Source: a virus. Taken from it: DNA of 33,625 bases. Shown piece by piece: positions 24,558 through 31,836 of the stretch (position 1 is the first letter of the stretch; each line of letters starts with the position of its first letter). The stretch is taken from positions 1 through 33,625 of IMG/VR virus record IMGVR_UViG_3300029319_000230; one strand, written 5' to 3'. The notes beneath the pieces were generated by a model. The model was not told the origin of the DNA. It was given only the letters and a program-made list of their open reading frames with translations, and did no database searches. Position numbers and translations under genes: made by a program.

Positions 24558-25394
24558 TTATGCAGCATCACCAGTTAGCATCCCATTGAGCTGTAAAGCA
24601 CGCTGAACAACTCTATTATGATCAGGATGTTGTTTATCCCAGTACGGTGTACCAGGCGCCATGATACTATTCAATTCTTGTTGCACTTGTTCTGTAGCCA
24701 TACCAGGAACATTGTCTCTACCTGAAAAACTATCTTCACCAATTTTTTCAGATATAAACTGACCTATGTTTGAAAACATTTCAATGATCATTGGGTTGTC
24801 GCCAATCCTTGTTCCGTCAGCTAATTTCATTTCTGTTATAGCGTCATCGTCACTGCTGAAAAAACTTACAACTTCATTGCTGTAACCAATATTTTTTTCA
24901 TATTGATCGCCCCATTCATTTTGTAAATCTTTTTCTATGCCAACTCTTATTTGTTCTATTTGATCTTCTGTTTTCTCACCCATTGTATCTATATACCCAC
25001 CATACTCAGTTAGGATATTTTCAGCCTGGGTTTGTGTTAATCCGTTTTTATATGCAAGCTCTCTAAAAAAAGTTACACCTTCATCACCAATAACCTCATT
25101 GCTTGACAGCTCATAGCCGTCAGCTGTATCAGGTCTACCTATCTTTGAATAGAAACTATCCATTTCTTCAGGTGTTGTGTATTTACCTGGTATGGCAACT
25201 TTATCTGCGCCAACCATTTTTTGTGCGTTGATAAGAGATTTAGCCATGCCATTGATATCTTTATATGTAGATAAACTTGGATCATCTCTTATTGATTCAT
25301 CAATGTGATCTCTAAAATTAAATTCTGTTGTTCCTTCAGACGCTGCTTGTCCAGTATCTACTGGGGCATCCGCTACCTGACTTTCTTCAGACAT
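24558..25394 (-). CDS. Scaffolding / capsid assembly protein (gp9-like)
   Basis: The 278-aa acidic protein has a disordered N-terminus (MSEESQVADAPVDTGQAASE), a helical middle with MAKSLINAQKMVGADKVAIP and RPDTADGYEL, and a C-terminus NSIMAPGTPYWDKQHPDHNR with a final basic-hydrophobic helix. The NAQKM.G..K...P....E......R..P..PD.Y.L and the W...HP.H...V pattern are characteristic of phage scaffold proteins. It guides capsid shell assembly and leaves the head before packaging. It overlaps the preceding gene by 8 bp. Confidence 0.88.
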   Translation of the reverse strand: MSEESQVADAPVDTGQAASEGTTEFNFRDHIDESIRDDPSLSTYKDINGMAKSLINAQKMVGADKVAIPGKYTTPEEMDSFYSKIGRPDTADGYELSSNEVIGDEGVTFFRELAYKNGLTQTQAENILTEYGGYIDTMGEKTEDQIEQIRVGIEKDLQNEWGDQYEKNIGYSNEVVSFFSSDDDAITEMKLADGTRIGDNPMIIEMFSNIGQFISEKIGEDSFSGRDNVPGMATEQVQQELNSIMAPGTPYWDKQHPDHNRVVQRALQLNGMLTGDAA

Positions 25395-25617
25395 TTATAG
25401 CTCCTTCTTGTTCTATTGGTTTTTTATCTTCAATCATGTTGTTAATAAACACTACAACTGACCTTTGACCTTCACGGTATATTGTCTCATCACTATTCGG
25501 TACGAAGGTAGAAGACTTATAACTAAACCTAGTTTCTAAATCTTCTAAGACCTTCTTACCTTCAGCGGAGGAGAACAATTCTTTAAATATAACTCTTAAC
25601 TGTTCAGGACTACTCAT
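25387..25617 (-). CDS. Small protein between portal and scaffold (Bbp19-like)
   Basis: The 76-aa protein runs MSSPEQLRVIFKELFSSAEG, KKVLEDLETRF, then EGQRSVVVFINNMIEDKKP. The pattern of an F...F.S..G..VL.DL start and G.RSV..FI end fits a small conserved family found next to portal genes in podoviruses (Bbp19-like), with no proven role. I prefer the ATG at 25617; a GTG one codon earlier is possible. It overlaps the end of portal by 8 bp. Confidence 0.78.
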   Translation of the reverse strand: MSSPEQLRVIFKELFSSAEGKKVLEDLETRFSYKSSTFVPNSDETIYREGQRSVVVFINNMIEDKKPIEQEGAINV

Positions 25618-27268
25618 CACCAGCTACCAAATTCAATACTGCTTCTTGTGCTTCAGGACTTACATCATCAGCTGCTCTAAGACCTGGCGCAGCTTCACCA
25701 GCTGCTTTTCCAAGCATTGCTGCCCTCTGATCAGCTGCCATTTGAGCTTGCATTTGTTGCTTCTGTTCGCGGATTGCAGCCACCTCTTCTTCCCCTCTAA
25801 CTACACTAGCTGGTACTCCAGTAGTTTTGATTATGTGCTTGGCAAGACCATCAACATCCAAGAAATCAACCACATTAGGATCAACTTGCATAAGAGGTGC
25901 AAGAAACTGAAACAACTCAAGAGATGCCTGAATATCACCCTGACGCTGTGCTTTTGCTAGTGGTGATACATATTCTATATCTATTTCATTACCAGCCATA
26001 GTTTCAGGAGCTGGAGCAAAACCTTTTTTCTTTGATATTAAATTAAATATTCTATCAATAAGCGGTCTAAGTAATTCTGATTGCAGCCTACCAGTAAGCG
26101 GCGCAAGTATTCTCATTTTCTCTGTAGATTTTTGAATCACTTCTGTTGCTGTCATTCCTGGTCTATTACCAGTAACTAACTGATCTACATAAAACGCAGC
26201 TCTAATTGCTGTACGTCTTTGTTCTAACTGATTTTCACCCAAAGGATTATTAGCGCCAATATTCAGTGGCTCAATTCTATCCCTAGTGCCTGATCGGTAA
26301 AAATTCAAACCGCCTGGAACGGTACGAACTGGTAGTATAAAACCATCATCAGGAACTAGAAGGGGAGGATGGATTTGCAATTGAGCCGCCTGAATAACTG
26401 CTTTGGACATTTCATTCAGCATTTTTATGTCAGCCAACGCTGTCATAGCTGGTGATCGTCCATAACCATTTTCATATGATGCCTTACGAAATCTTGGAAC
26501 CATATACGGAAACTCATCAAATCCACTTTCGGATATAATTTTTTTATCACCAGGATCTAAATATATAGATGCTACTGGTTTATTCTTTGCATCAATCTTT
26601 ACAGTGTCTCTATCGTATCTTGGCATCACTACATGAAGCAGCTCGACCATTTCATACGGATCATCCTGAGATTTTTTCAAAAGTCTTTGTGTTATATTCT
26701 CTTCACCAAACTGCGCCACAGCTGCCCTGGCTGGCATTTTGAACTCTCGAAATACTGTATCAACTCTTCCAAACTCATCTTCAGATACGTAACATTCTGA
26801 TATGTGCCTGGTTGAAAATCTTAATGTACCTTCTTTGTCAGTATCAACAAACATGACAGCTGTGCCAAAAGTAACCAGGTCAAAATATAATTCATTAATA
26901 GCTTCATGAAAATTTGATCTACCGATCTCAACATACATTGTATCAGTTGCAGCTTCTAACCATTCTTTTGATGTATCGTCAGTTTCAAACTCATCGTCAG
27001 TATAACGAAGACTAAACCAGGGCGTGCCTGAATTAGTCAACATTCCATGCATACTTGACGCCATAAGTTCAGCTGCGAACTGGGCAGTACCATCAAATAT
27101 ACGCTCGGTGTTTTTATCACCATGCGTTCTTTTTTTGGTGATGTTGCCCTTGTTCGGCGCAACAAAGTCACCGATTTCTTGCCAGTGACTTTCCCAGTTG
27201 CTTCTGTATGTCTTCAGGCTGCCAAACCTTTTCATCAATACGGCAGCTCTTTGATCAATCTCAGCCAT
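25610..27268 (-). CDS. Portal protein (head-to-tail connector)
   Basis: The 552-aa protein belongs to the podovirus head-tail connector family (PF12236). Visible hallmarks are RSNWESHWQEIGDFVAPNKG near the N-terminus, TAQFAAELMASSMHGMLTNS followed by GTPWFSLR, then FPYMVPRFRKASYENGYGRS and the ALADIKMLNEMSKAVIQAAQ region with NPLGENQLEQRRTAIRAAFY. It forms the dodecameric ring for DNA entry and exit. It starts on the last base of the preceding stop (TAATG). Length is normal for the family. Confidence 0.95.
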   Translation of the reverse strand: MAEIDQRAAVLMKRFGSLKTYRSNWESHWQEIGDFVAPNKGNITKKRTHGDKNTERIFDGTAQFAAELMASSMHGMLTNSGTPWFSLRYTDDEFETDDTSKEWLEAATDTMYVEIGRSNFHEAINELYFDLVTFGTAVMFVDTDKEGTLRFSTRHISECYVSEDEFGRVDTVFREFKMPARAAVAQFGEENITQRLLKKSQDDPYEMVELLHVVMPRYDRDTVKIDAKNKPVASIYLDPGDKKIISESGFDEFPYMVPRFRKASYENGYGRSPAMTALADIKMLNEMSKAVIQAAQLQIHPPLLVPDDGFILPVRTVPGGLNFYRSGTRDRIEPLNIGANNPLGENQLEQRRTAIRAAFYVDQLVTGNRPGMTATEVIQKSTEKMRILAPLTGRLQSELLRPLIDRIFNLISKKKGFAPAPETMAGNEIDIEYVSPLAKAQRQGDIQASLELFQFLAPLMQVDPNVVDFLDVDGLAKHIIKTTGVPASVVRGEEEVAAIREQKQQMQAQMAADQRAAMLGKAAGEAAPGLRAADDVSPEAQEAVLNLVAGDE

Positions 27269-27501
27269 TAATAGTTCCTTTTATTTTGTCCTAACAAACT
27301 TGGCTTTTCTGTTGGCGCTTCTTCAAGCAATCCCTGACCACCAGTTACCCTGGCTGCCATTTGACCCTTCTTCCTAGCTTGCGCAGTTTTTACCCTCTGC
27401 TGCTCTTTTGATCCTTGAGGTGTAATTGTAGGCTCAATCGGCGGCGGCGGAGGTGGCGGTGGCGGCGGTGGTGGTGGTTTAGGCGATCTTAAAAATCCCA
27501 T
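27268..27501 (-). CDS. Small poly-proline protein, 77 aa
   Basis: After MGFLRSPK comes an unbroken run of 13 prolines (residues 9-21), encoded by CCA, CCG and CCT codons in mixture. A basic QQRVKTAQARKKGQ segment and a PTEKPSLLGQNKRNY tail follow. Short Pro-rich proteins lie between terminase and portal in many marine podoviruses; function unknown. Long proline runs need elongation factor P for translation, so its yield may depend on host EF-P. Confidence 0.8.
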   Translation of the reverse strand: MGFLRSPKPPPPPPPPPPPPPIEPTITPQGSKEQQRVKTAQARKKGQMAARVTGGQGLLEEAPTEKPSLLGQNKRNY

Positions 27502-27502
27502 A

Positions 27503-28786
27503 TCATACTCCTACTTGTTGAAAAGGGTTGTAATCCATTTCGGCATGAATTTGCGGCGGTCTACTACTCTTAACCGTTTCTTTGATACCGACCGCCGTGT
27601 AGCGTAGCGCGTCAGCGAAGTGCGAAGACCAATCGTGTACTGGTGTAGTACGGAAACTACGCGCTCTTTCATTATACCCACGGTGATACTGACGGAGCGC
27701 CACCAAGCCTTGCTTGCACTTTTCAGCATCAAACCAACTCCTGGGTATTAACATCTGCGCTGCGTGTAATCCATCTTCCAAGGGTAGCTTTGGTACAACC
27801 CTGAAATTTAATCCTAAATCCCATGCTATCTCCCTTCTAGATTTACCTGATCCAAGTTCACGCACCTCAATGTCATGCGGTGCAAAGTGATCTCCATATA
27901 AATAATTCTTCTTAGATAAAATACTTACATAATGGGGCAATCCCTCACCCCTATTCTCATAACAATCTATAAAATGAACAGCTCGACCAACTGATTGTAC
28001 AAACCAAATAGCGGTGCTATCACCAACACCTAAATCCCAAAACGTATCCACCTTTACGGTTGGATCATGAGGAACCCTCGATATGCGCCCCTCTTCCATA
28101 GCTGCTTCAAGCTCTTTACCAAAAATAGCACCTGGTACATTGGCAACCCATGAACATTCATATTCCTGGGCATACTGATCACTAGTCATAGCTTCTTTGG
28201 CACTACGCAACTCAGTAGCATTTAATATAGCTGTTTCACTAGCCTTGTGTACCGCCGTATACCAATCATCATTATTGGTGGCTTGTTCATACATTTCAAA
28301 AAACGCATTCTGACCTTTTGGCGTTCCTACAAAATAACAAAAACCTTCACGATCAGATAGCGCTGGTCTAATAACTTCAGGAAATACCTTTTCAGGCATA
28401 TCCGCCACCTCATCCATGAAACATCCATCTAAGTATATTCCACGCAAACTATCAGGATTTTCAGCTCCTAGAAGGCTTATACGTCCACCATTAGGTAAAT
28501 CACAACGTAATTCTGTCTCATGAAACTTAATACCTGGTATACCACCAGCAAACTGCTTCAAATAATCCCAGGCTACAGCTTTGGCTTGCCTATATGTCGG
28601 TGCTAGATACGCATATCTAGGCGCCTTCTTAGGACATAATACAGCTGCCCTCAACAAATGATTGATAGCCATAACTGTTTTACCCATCCTACGATGGCAT
28701 ACAATAACGCCCCAGCGGTACTGCTCCAGGTTTTGATGTAATTTAGCCTGAAGATTTCTAGGTTTATAGGGTATCGTTATCTGCAT
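27503..28786 (-). CDS. terL: Terminase large subunit
   Basis: The 427-aa motor and nuclease has a Walker A-like box CHRRMGKT at 30-37, motif YLAPTYRQAK at 60-69, Walker B FMDE with Asp125/Glu126, coupling motif YFVGTPKG at 151-158, and nuclease-domain acids Asp251 in FWDLGVGDSTAIWF and Asp391 in HFADALRY. It drives genome packaging through the portal. Length is close to P22/T7-type TerL without extra domains. Its ATG touches a 15-base hairpin that separates it from the GGAG ribosome site. Confidence 0.96.
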   Translation of the reverse strand: MQITIPYKPRNLQAKLHQNLEQYRWGVIVCHRRMGKTVMAINHLLRAAVLCPKKAPRYAYLAPTYRQAKAVAWDYLKQFAGGIPGIKFHETELRCDLPNGGRISLLGAENPDSLRGIYLDGCFMDEVADMPEKVFPEVIRPALSDREGFCYFVGTPKGQNAFFEMYEQATNNDDWYTAVHKASETAILNATELRSAKEAMTSDQYAQEYECSWVANVPGAIFGKELEAAMEEGRISRVPHDPTVKVDTFWDLGVGDSTAIWFVQSVGRAVHFIDCYENRGEGLPHYVSILSKKNYLYGDHFAPHDIEVRELGSGKSRREIAWDLGLNFRVVPKLPLEDGLHAAQMLIPRSWFDAEKCKQGLVALRQYHRGYNERARSFRTTPVHDWSSHFADALRYTAVGIKETVKSSRPPQIHAEMDYNPFQQVGV

Positions 28787-28801
28787 GAGTGTAAGACACT
28801 C
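28787..28801 (-). promoter_or_regulatory. Hairpin between TerL ribosome site and start codon
   Basis: GAGTGT-CTT-ACACTC on the minus strand forms a perfect 6-bp stem that ends at the base before the ATG. The GGAG ribosome site (28804-28801) overlaps its first base. In the unfolded RNA the ribosome site is 14 bases from the ATG; folding would bring them side by side. Confidence 0.55.
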
Positions 28802-28883
28802 TCCAATCTGTATTTACGTATATAGAGTCTGCGCCACACCTTTGGGTATATAGGGTGTTGCTGTAGGAAATTTGCCTTTTTTT

Positions 28884-28902
28884 TGTTAACATAGTGTTAA
28901 CA
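28884..28902. promoter_or_regulatory. Third TGTTAACA pair
   Basis: Exact TGTTAACA copies at 28884-28891 and 28895-28902 have the same 11-bp spacing and adjacent A/T run as the two pairs at attP, but lie over 7 kb from attP on the circle. Confidence 0.55.
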
Positions 28903-29038
28903 TATGATCATCCTACAATAAATATTTGTTTACTACCTTGGGTTACAGCTTACCAGGGCATCGAACTAATAAGTCGTTCAGCCAGGCATCGGATCTCGCG
29001 CGCGTAGATCAGACAAGCAGAAGATGTTTTATATATAG

Positions 29039-29452
29039 CTATCCTACTTTAACTTCACCGTTATCCCAGCTTAATGTAATACTATTTTCAGCTGCCACAC
29101 TAGGTTCATCCTTCTTATCTCTAAGACCATATGGCTGTATCCTAGCTAACGTCCACTTCAACGTATCAATCTCCAAACGCCTTCTTTGCACCTCTGCATT
29201 TAGAAACCTTGTATCAATACTTTCAGGCAAAGGTTGTACAGCTAGATCATTAATATGATCAGAAAAGTATTCTGCTTGCATCACTCTACCTTTACGATAA
29301 ATATCCCACAGCTGCTCATCGTCTTGCACAGCTCTTGTAATAGATCTATAGCTAGGCATACCTTTAGTCTTACAAATGCTTACCAGGCTTTCACCGTTGG
29401 CTAACCGATTGGCTATGTTTTGCATTATTATCTTGTTGACTACTTTTGCCAT
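29039..29452 (-). CDS. terS: Terminase small subunit
   Basis: The 137-aa protein has an HTH at about 10-45 (IANRLANGESLVSICKTKGM, PSYRSITRAV), then YRKGRVMQAEYFSDHINDLA and a long helix RRRLEIDTLKWTLARIQPYG with LRDKK. This A.GESL..IC...GMPS..T...W pattern is the Sf6/P22-like TerS family, which binds the packaging site and controls TerL. I chose the ATG at 29452, with AAGGA five bases upstream; a frame-open ATG at 29482 lacks a ribosome site. It is followed by the 252-bp spacer before TerL. Confidence 0.88.
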   Translation of the reverse strand: MAKVVNKIIMQNIANRLANGESLVSICKTKGMPSYRSITRAVQDDEQLWDIYRKGRVMQAEYFSDHINDLAVQPLPESIDTRFLNAEVQRRRLEIDTLKWTLARIQPYGLRDKKDEPSVAAENSITLSWDNGEVKVG

Positions 29453-29543
29453 AACTATCCTTACAAACTGGACAATATCCATTTACAATTGCAGTTTTAT
29501 GGATATAACATATTTCAAATTTTGGATTGTCTTGTTGTGACAT
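29391..29543 (-). CDS. Possible zinc-finger mini-protein, 50 aa
   Basis: A second-frame ORF runs from ATG at 29543 to TGA at 29391, overlapping the first 62 bases of terS. It contains CYIHKTAIVNGYCPVC (residues 12-27), a C-x2-H-x8-C-x2-C zinc-binding pattern, then a polar Ser/Gln-rich tail. The stop falls inside terS. There is no convincing ribosome site. The motif and the otherwise empty 29453-29597 gap favour a real gene; chance is possible. Confidence 0.42.
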   Translation of the reverse strand: MSQQDNPKFEICYIHKTAIVNGYCPVCKDSYGKSSQQDNNAKHSQSVSQR

Positions 29544-29597
29544 ACAACTACATCTAGTGCTATTTTAACTTAAATATACCTGATTTCGGTACATTCG

Positions 29598-29990
29598 TCA
29601 TTTTTTATTTATCTTATAATACAATTTTATCAATGCATCCTGATACCTACGCTTTACAATTCTAGGATCATTAAGGCGTAATATCCTGGCTATCTTAGAC
29701 CATTGAACACCTCTATCACGGTATGCAGCTGAATGAGCTACTGCCCAAACTAACTTTCTATCTTTTTCTTCCATCAATGCCAGGTAATCAGCAATCTTAT
29801 CATATCTATCTATCTCAGCATTTGTAGCTGACAATCTCATTTCTGACTTACCATCCCATCCGTAGCTATTCCAATCTTTAACATAATCAACCCAAAATGC
29901 CATTTTTGTCTTTCTGACAACAGAAGGTAGCTTTCTATCTGTTTCAGCTGCTTCTAGGAACTGATCATGTAATGCTGTTATGTTTGGCAA
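29598..29990 (-). CDS. DUF6362-like helical DNA-binding regulator
   Basis: The 130-aa protein has LEAAETDRKLPSVV near the N-terminus, WVDYVKDWNSYGWDG at 33-47, then RYDKIADYLALMEEKDRKLV, and a C-terminal HTH (VQWSKIARILRLNDPRIVKR, RYQDALIKLY). Family members in phages and proteobacterial prophages (DUF6362 as I recall) look like sigma-region-4 or HTH regulators. It may control late transcription from its place before terS. The start codon is TTG at 29990; this keeps the conserved N-terminal segment, which the first in-frame ATG would lose. It overlaps the upstream gene by 26 bp. Confidence 0.78.
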   Translation of the reverse strand: MPNITALHDQFLEAAETDRKLPSVVRKTKMAFWVDYVKDWNSYGWDGKSEMRLSATNAEIDRYDKIADYLALMEEKDRKLVWAVAHSAAYRDRGVQWSKIARILRLNDPRIVKRRYQDALIKLYYKINKK

Positions 29991-30387
29991 GTGTCTTTTC
30001 CATTTCTATTATAAAATCATATTTTTCATAAAACGATGCTTCCTGTAGGTTTCTCAGCAGCTGCATATAGTTTTGTTCTGAATAATTAGGACGTATTTTG
30101 CGCAATATTCTATCTAAACGAAACTGCATATCATCAGTTCTTCTACGCTCTTTAGCATTACGATAATTTACATTAAAATTTTTGGTGGTTTTACTAACAA
30201 TAGATTTGATGGCGTTTTGTTTGGCAGTAGAGTTTACAGTAAAGTTTGCCGCATCGTTTACTTTGTTTTCTTTACTAATATTTTTTACTTGGAGTTTGTC
30301 TATACTGTTAGCTAGGGTGTGACGTAAACTTTGCTGTATAGACTGTCTATTTACGATTTTATCTTTTGAATTTTTTTCGTCAATCAT
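29965..30387 (-). CDS. Unknown basic helical protein, 140 aa
   Basis: It begins MIDEKNSKDKIVNRQSIQQS and is rich in Asn, Lys and Ser up to about residue 75. Basic helices (YRNAKERRRTDDMQFRLDRI, LRKIRPNYSEQNYMQLLRNL) and an acidic end follow. I place the start at the ATG at 30387, behind GGAAG and overlapping the previous stop (ATGA); an upstream extension to 30471 lies inside the preceding gene. Family unknown. Confidence 0.7.
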   Translation of the reverse strand: MIDEKNSKDKIVNRQSIQQSLRHTLANSIDKLQVKNISKENKVNDAANFTVNSTAKQNAIKSIVSKTTKNFNVNYRNAKERRRTDDMQFRLDRILRKIRPNYSEQNYMQLLRNLQEASFYEKYDFIIEMEKTLAKHNSIT

Positions 30388-30662
30388 TTTTTTTCTTCCA
30401 ACGCACCAGCTATGAATTTGTAATTCCCCCCATCTACCGCGTGATCCCTTTTGTATCCCCCTACATCCCACCGAGTGCCTTTAAGTTCATCTAAAATTCT
30501 TGCGCTTTCAGCTGGTGTTACATCCTCTTTAAGCTTTTTTCTCAGGACTAAACTGATTCGTGCAGCAAAATTTATAAACACCTCTTCATAGTTTCCATAA
30601 TTCTTGCCACGCTGCTCAAGTATATCAGCAGCTTCTTTTGCTAGTTGTTGTGGTTTAATCAA
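30384..30662 (-). CDS. DUF6378-like phage protein, 92 aa
   Basis: The protein reads MIKPQQLAKEAADILEQRGK, NYGNYEEVFINFAARI, then VTPAESARILDELKGTRWDV and a D..GGNYKF end. The RG..YG....F..IA...........(T)P.......L.LKG.R pattern fits the DUF6378 phage family, which is all-helical and distantly MazG-like; nucleotide hydrolysis has not been shown. The start is TTG at 30662, with AAGGAG seven bases upstream. Confidence 0.78.
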   Translation of the reverse strand: MIKPQQLAKEAADILEQRGKNYGNYEEVFINFAARISLVLRKKLKEDVTPAESARILDELKGTRWDVGGYKRDHAVDGGNYKFIAGALEEKK

Positions 30663-30966
30663 TACCTAACTCCTTTAAATCAATAATTTCATGATCATCA
30701 AACTCTTCAAACTCATCATACCTTGTTCTTGGCTCTTGGCGCCTTGCTGGTAACACTTTCTTTTTACCAGGTCTAATCATACCACTGGTAACCTGATTGA
30801 CACCTCTATGCAGCTTATTTACGTTTATTTTTTCATTTTCTCTTGTCTCCAGGGTATAAAATGAATATTTGCAGCTTATACATACTCTTCTACGTCTTAC
30901 CTGATTATCTTCATAAGCTCGACTATCTTTTACCTGGGTAGATTTTTTACACATTGGACAATTCAT
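30655..30966 (-). CDS. NrdR-type zinc-ribbon protein without ATP-cone
   Basis: The N-terminus MNCPMCKKSTQVKDSRAYED then NQVRRRRVCISCKYSFYTLE matches the zinc ribbon of the ribonucleotide-reductase repressor NrdR, with cysteines 3, 6, 29 and 32 and the DSR and RRRR hallmarks. The NrdR ATP-cone that senses dATP is missing; in its place is a basic, then acidic 60-residue tail. It may bind DNA and mimic NrdR to change host nucleotide supply, or simply be a phage regulator using the same ribbon. ATGA overlaps its upstream neighbour. Confidence 0.85.
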   Translation of the reverse strand: MNCPMCKKSTQVKDSRAYEDNQVRRRRVCISCKYSFYTLETRENEKINVNKLHRGVNQVTSGMIRPGKKKVLPARRQEPRTRYDEFEEFDDHEIIDLKELGID

Positions 30967-31184
30967 TGAAATAAATCCATTTGTGCTTTTACAAACTCTT
31001 GATGTTTGATTTTATTATAATTAACAACAGTTCCATAATTTACACGCCAAATTTCATCCATCAGTAAATGAAACTCTCTCGGATTTTTTTCTTTTAAATT
31101 ATTATACAATTGCAATAAATTATGATGTCCATCCTTTTCTAATCTTTTAAACCAGGTTTTCCACCAATCTTGATCGACCTTCAT
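30963..31184 (-). CDS. Unknown protein, 73 aa
   Basis: It starts MKVDQDWWKTWFKRLEKDGH and continues NLLQLYNNLKEKNPREFHLL with MDEIWRVNYG. Trp-rich at the N-terminus, helical and charged throughout. It overlaps the nuclease gene by ATGA and the zinc-ribbon gene by ATGA, so it is a genuine operon member. Family not recognised. Confidence 0.7.
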   Translation of the reverse strand: MKVDQDWWKTWFKRLEKDGHHNLLQLYNNLKEKNPREFHLLMDEIWRVNYGTVVNYNKIKHQEFVKAQMDLFQ

Positions 31185-31591
31185 GCTCCAAGCTCCTTGG
31201 CAAGTTTCTCGATCATTTGCATTTGTGTGTTGTCTTTTAACTCAATCAAGTTTGATAAAAATAATTTCATCTTTGAAAAGTTATCTATTACAGCTACAGC
31301 TGCACCAGCTTCTATTAGCTGTTCATGCATCTTCTTTTGCTGCGGTGTAGTCCTTCCCCCTGGTCTTTTAAGCTCTAAAAATATACTGCACGGTACACCA
31401 TCCCAAAAGTAACGCTGCGGTACAAATATACATAGATCAGGAAAGCCAGGCTTCATACCCATAGCTTTCATTTTGACATGGTAGTTTACATGGCGCTTAC
31501 CTTCATTTGGTGAATGATGATATATAGCGCCCCTTGGTAGTGCAGCATCTAACCAATCCACAACCATTTTATGAAATTGGTATTCTTTCAT
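31181..31591 (-). CDS. VRR-NUC domain nuclease
   Basis: The 136-aa protein is a single VRR-NUC module of the PD-(D/E)XK superfamily: HSPNEGKR at 27-33, MKAMGMKPGFPDLCIF with Asp52, FLELKRPGGR with Glu73 and Lys75, and TPQQKKMHEQLIEAGAAVAV with Gln84. Such stand-alone phage proteins act as Holliday-junction or structure-specific nucleases. It is second in the leftward early operon behind cro, a usual place for recombination or genome-processing functions. Confidence 0.9.
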   Translation of the reverse strand: MKEYQFHKMVVDWLDAALPRGAIYHHSPNEGKRHVNYHVKMKAMGMKPGFPDLCIFVPQRYFWDGVPCSIFLELKRPGGRTTPQQKKMHEQLIEAGAAVAVIDNFSKMKLFLSNLIELKDNTQMQMIEKLAKELGA

Positions 31592-31592
31592 G

Positions 31593-31802
31593 CTAATCTA
31601 CACGATAAAAATCATTAGGCGTTACAGCTCCGTCAGTTACTGTCATAATTGCAGTCATGTATTTTGCGCTTGGTATCATCCTATCTTTATGTGTTTGAGG
31701 AAGACAAAAACGCCTGGCAATCGTTGCATGACTAGCACCAATCATTGCAGCTAACTTGGCATAACTCATTTTGTTTTGATCTTTAAATTCTTTTAATGTC
31801 AT
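31593..31802 (-). CDS. Cro-like HTH regulator
   Basis: The protein has HTH segments MSYAKLAAMIGASHATIARRF and a TPNDFY end, the layout of small Cro/YdaS-type repressors. It heads the leftward lytic operon and is divergent from the CI-like repressor. The promoter TTGACC-N16-TATAAT places the transcript start at about the A of the ATG at 31802, so I choose this start (69 aa, leaderless). An ATG at 31826 in frame (77 aa) lies inside the promoter and has no ribosome site. Confidence 0.82.
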   Translation of the reverse strand: MTLKEFKDQNKMSYAKLAAMIGASHATIARRFCLPQTHKDRMIPSAKYMTAIMTVTDGAVTPNDFYRVD

Positions 31803-31808
31803 GCCTGA

Positions 31809-31836
31809 ATTATATATATTTGACATATACGGTCAA
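31809..31836 (-). promoter_or_regulatory. Leftward (lytic) promoter of cro
   Basis: TTGACC (31836-31831), 16-bp spacer, TATAAT (31814-31809) is a near-consensus sigma-70 promoter. The predicted start is about 31802. Confidence 0.75.
31820..31836. promoter_or_regulatory. Candidate repressor operator TTGAC-N7-GTCAA
   Basis: The inverted repeat covers both divergent -35 boxes: TTGACA rightward (31820-31825) and TTGACC leftward. A bound repressor would block both. A second TGACATA copy is at 31873-31879, 52 bp away, and ACTGTTA/TAACAGT (31838-31844, 31863-31869) is another inverted repeat in the switch. Confidence 0.6.

Larger units (their letters stand above)
28787..29038. other. TerS-TerL intergenic spacer, possible packaging site
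   Basis: This 252-bp stretch has no gene. It holds a TGTTAACA pair (28884-28902) inside a 7-bp inverted repeat TGTAGGA/TCCTACA (28862-28868, 28911-28917). It also holds two GTATATAG copies (28818 and 28846), two GGCATCG copies (28957 and 28985), each 28 bp apart, and a GATCT/AGATC stem around CGCGCGCGT (28992-29010). The spacing between the terminase genes, repeats, an A/T8 run and a GC-rich hairpin would fit a cos or pac site or a late promoter; I cannot choose. Confidence 0.4.

Noticed and set aside
31250-31591. VRR-NUC nuclease as part of an anti-phage defence system
   Set aside because: It is a single-domain protein inside the early phage operon between cro and packaging genes, with no defence partner; a recombination role fits better.
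31803-31826. Longer Cro-like start at 31826
   Set aside because: The extra eight codons lie within the -10 region and spacer of the cro promoter and have no ribosome site. It cannot be excluded if a second promoter exists upstream.
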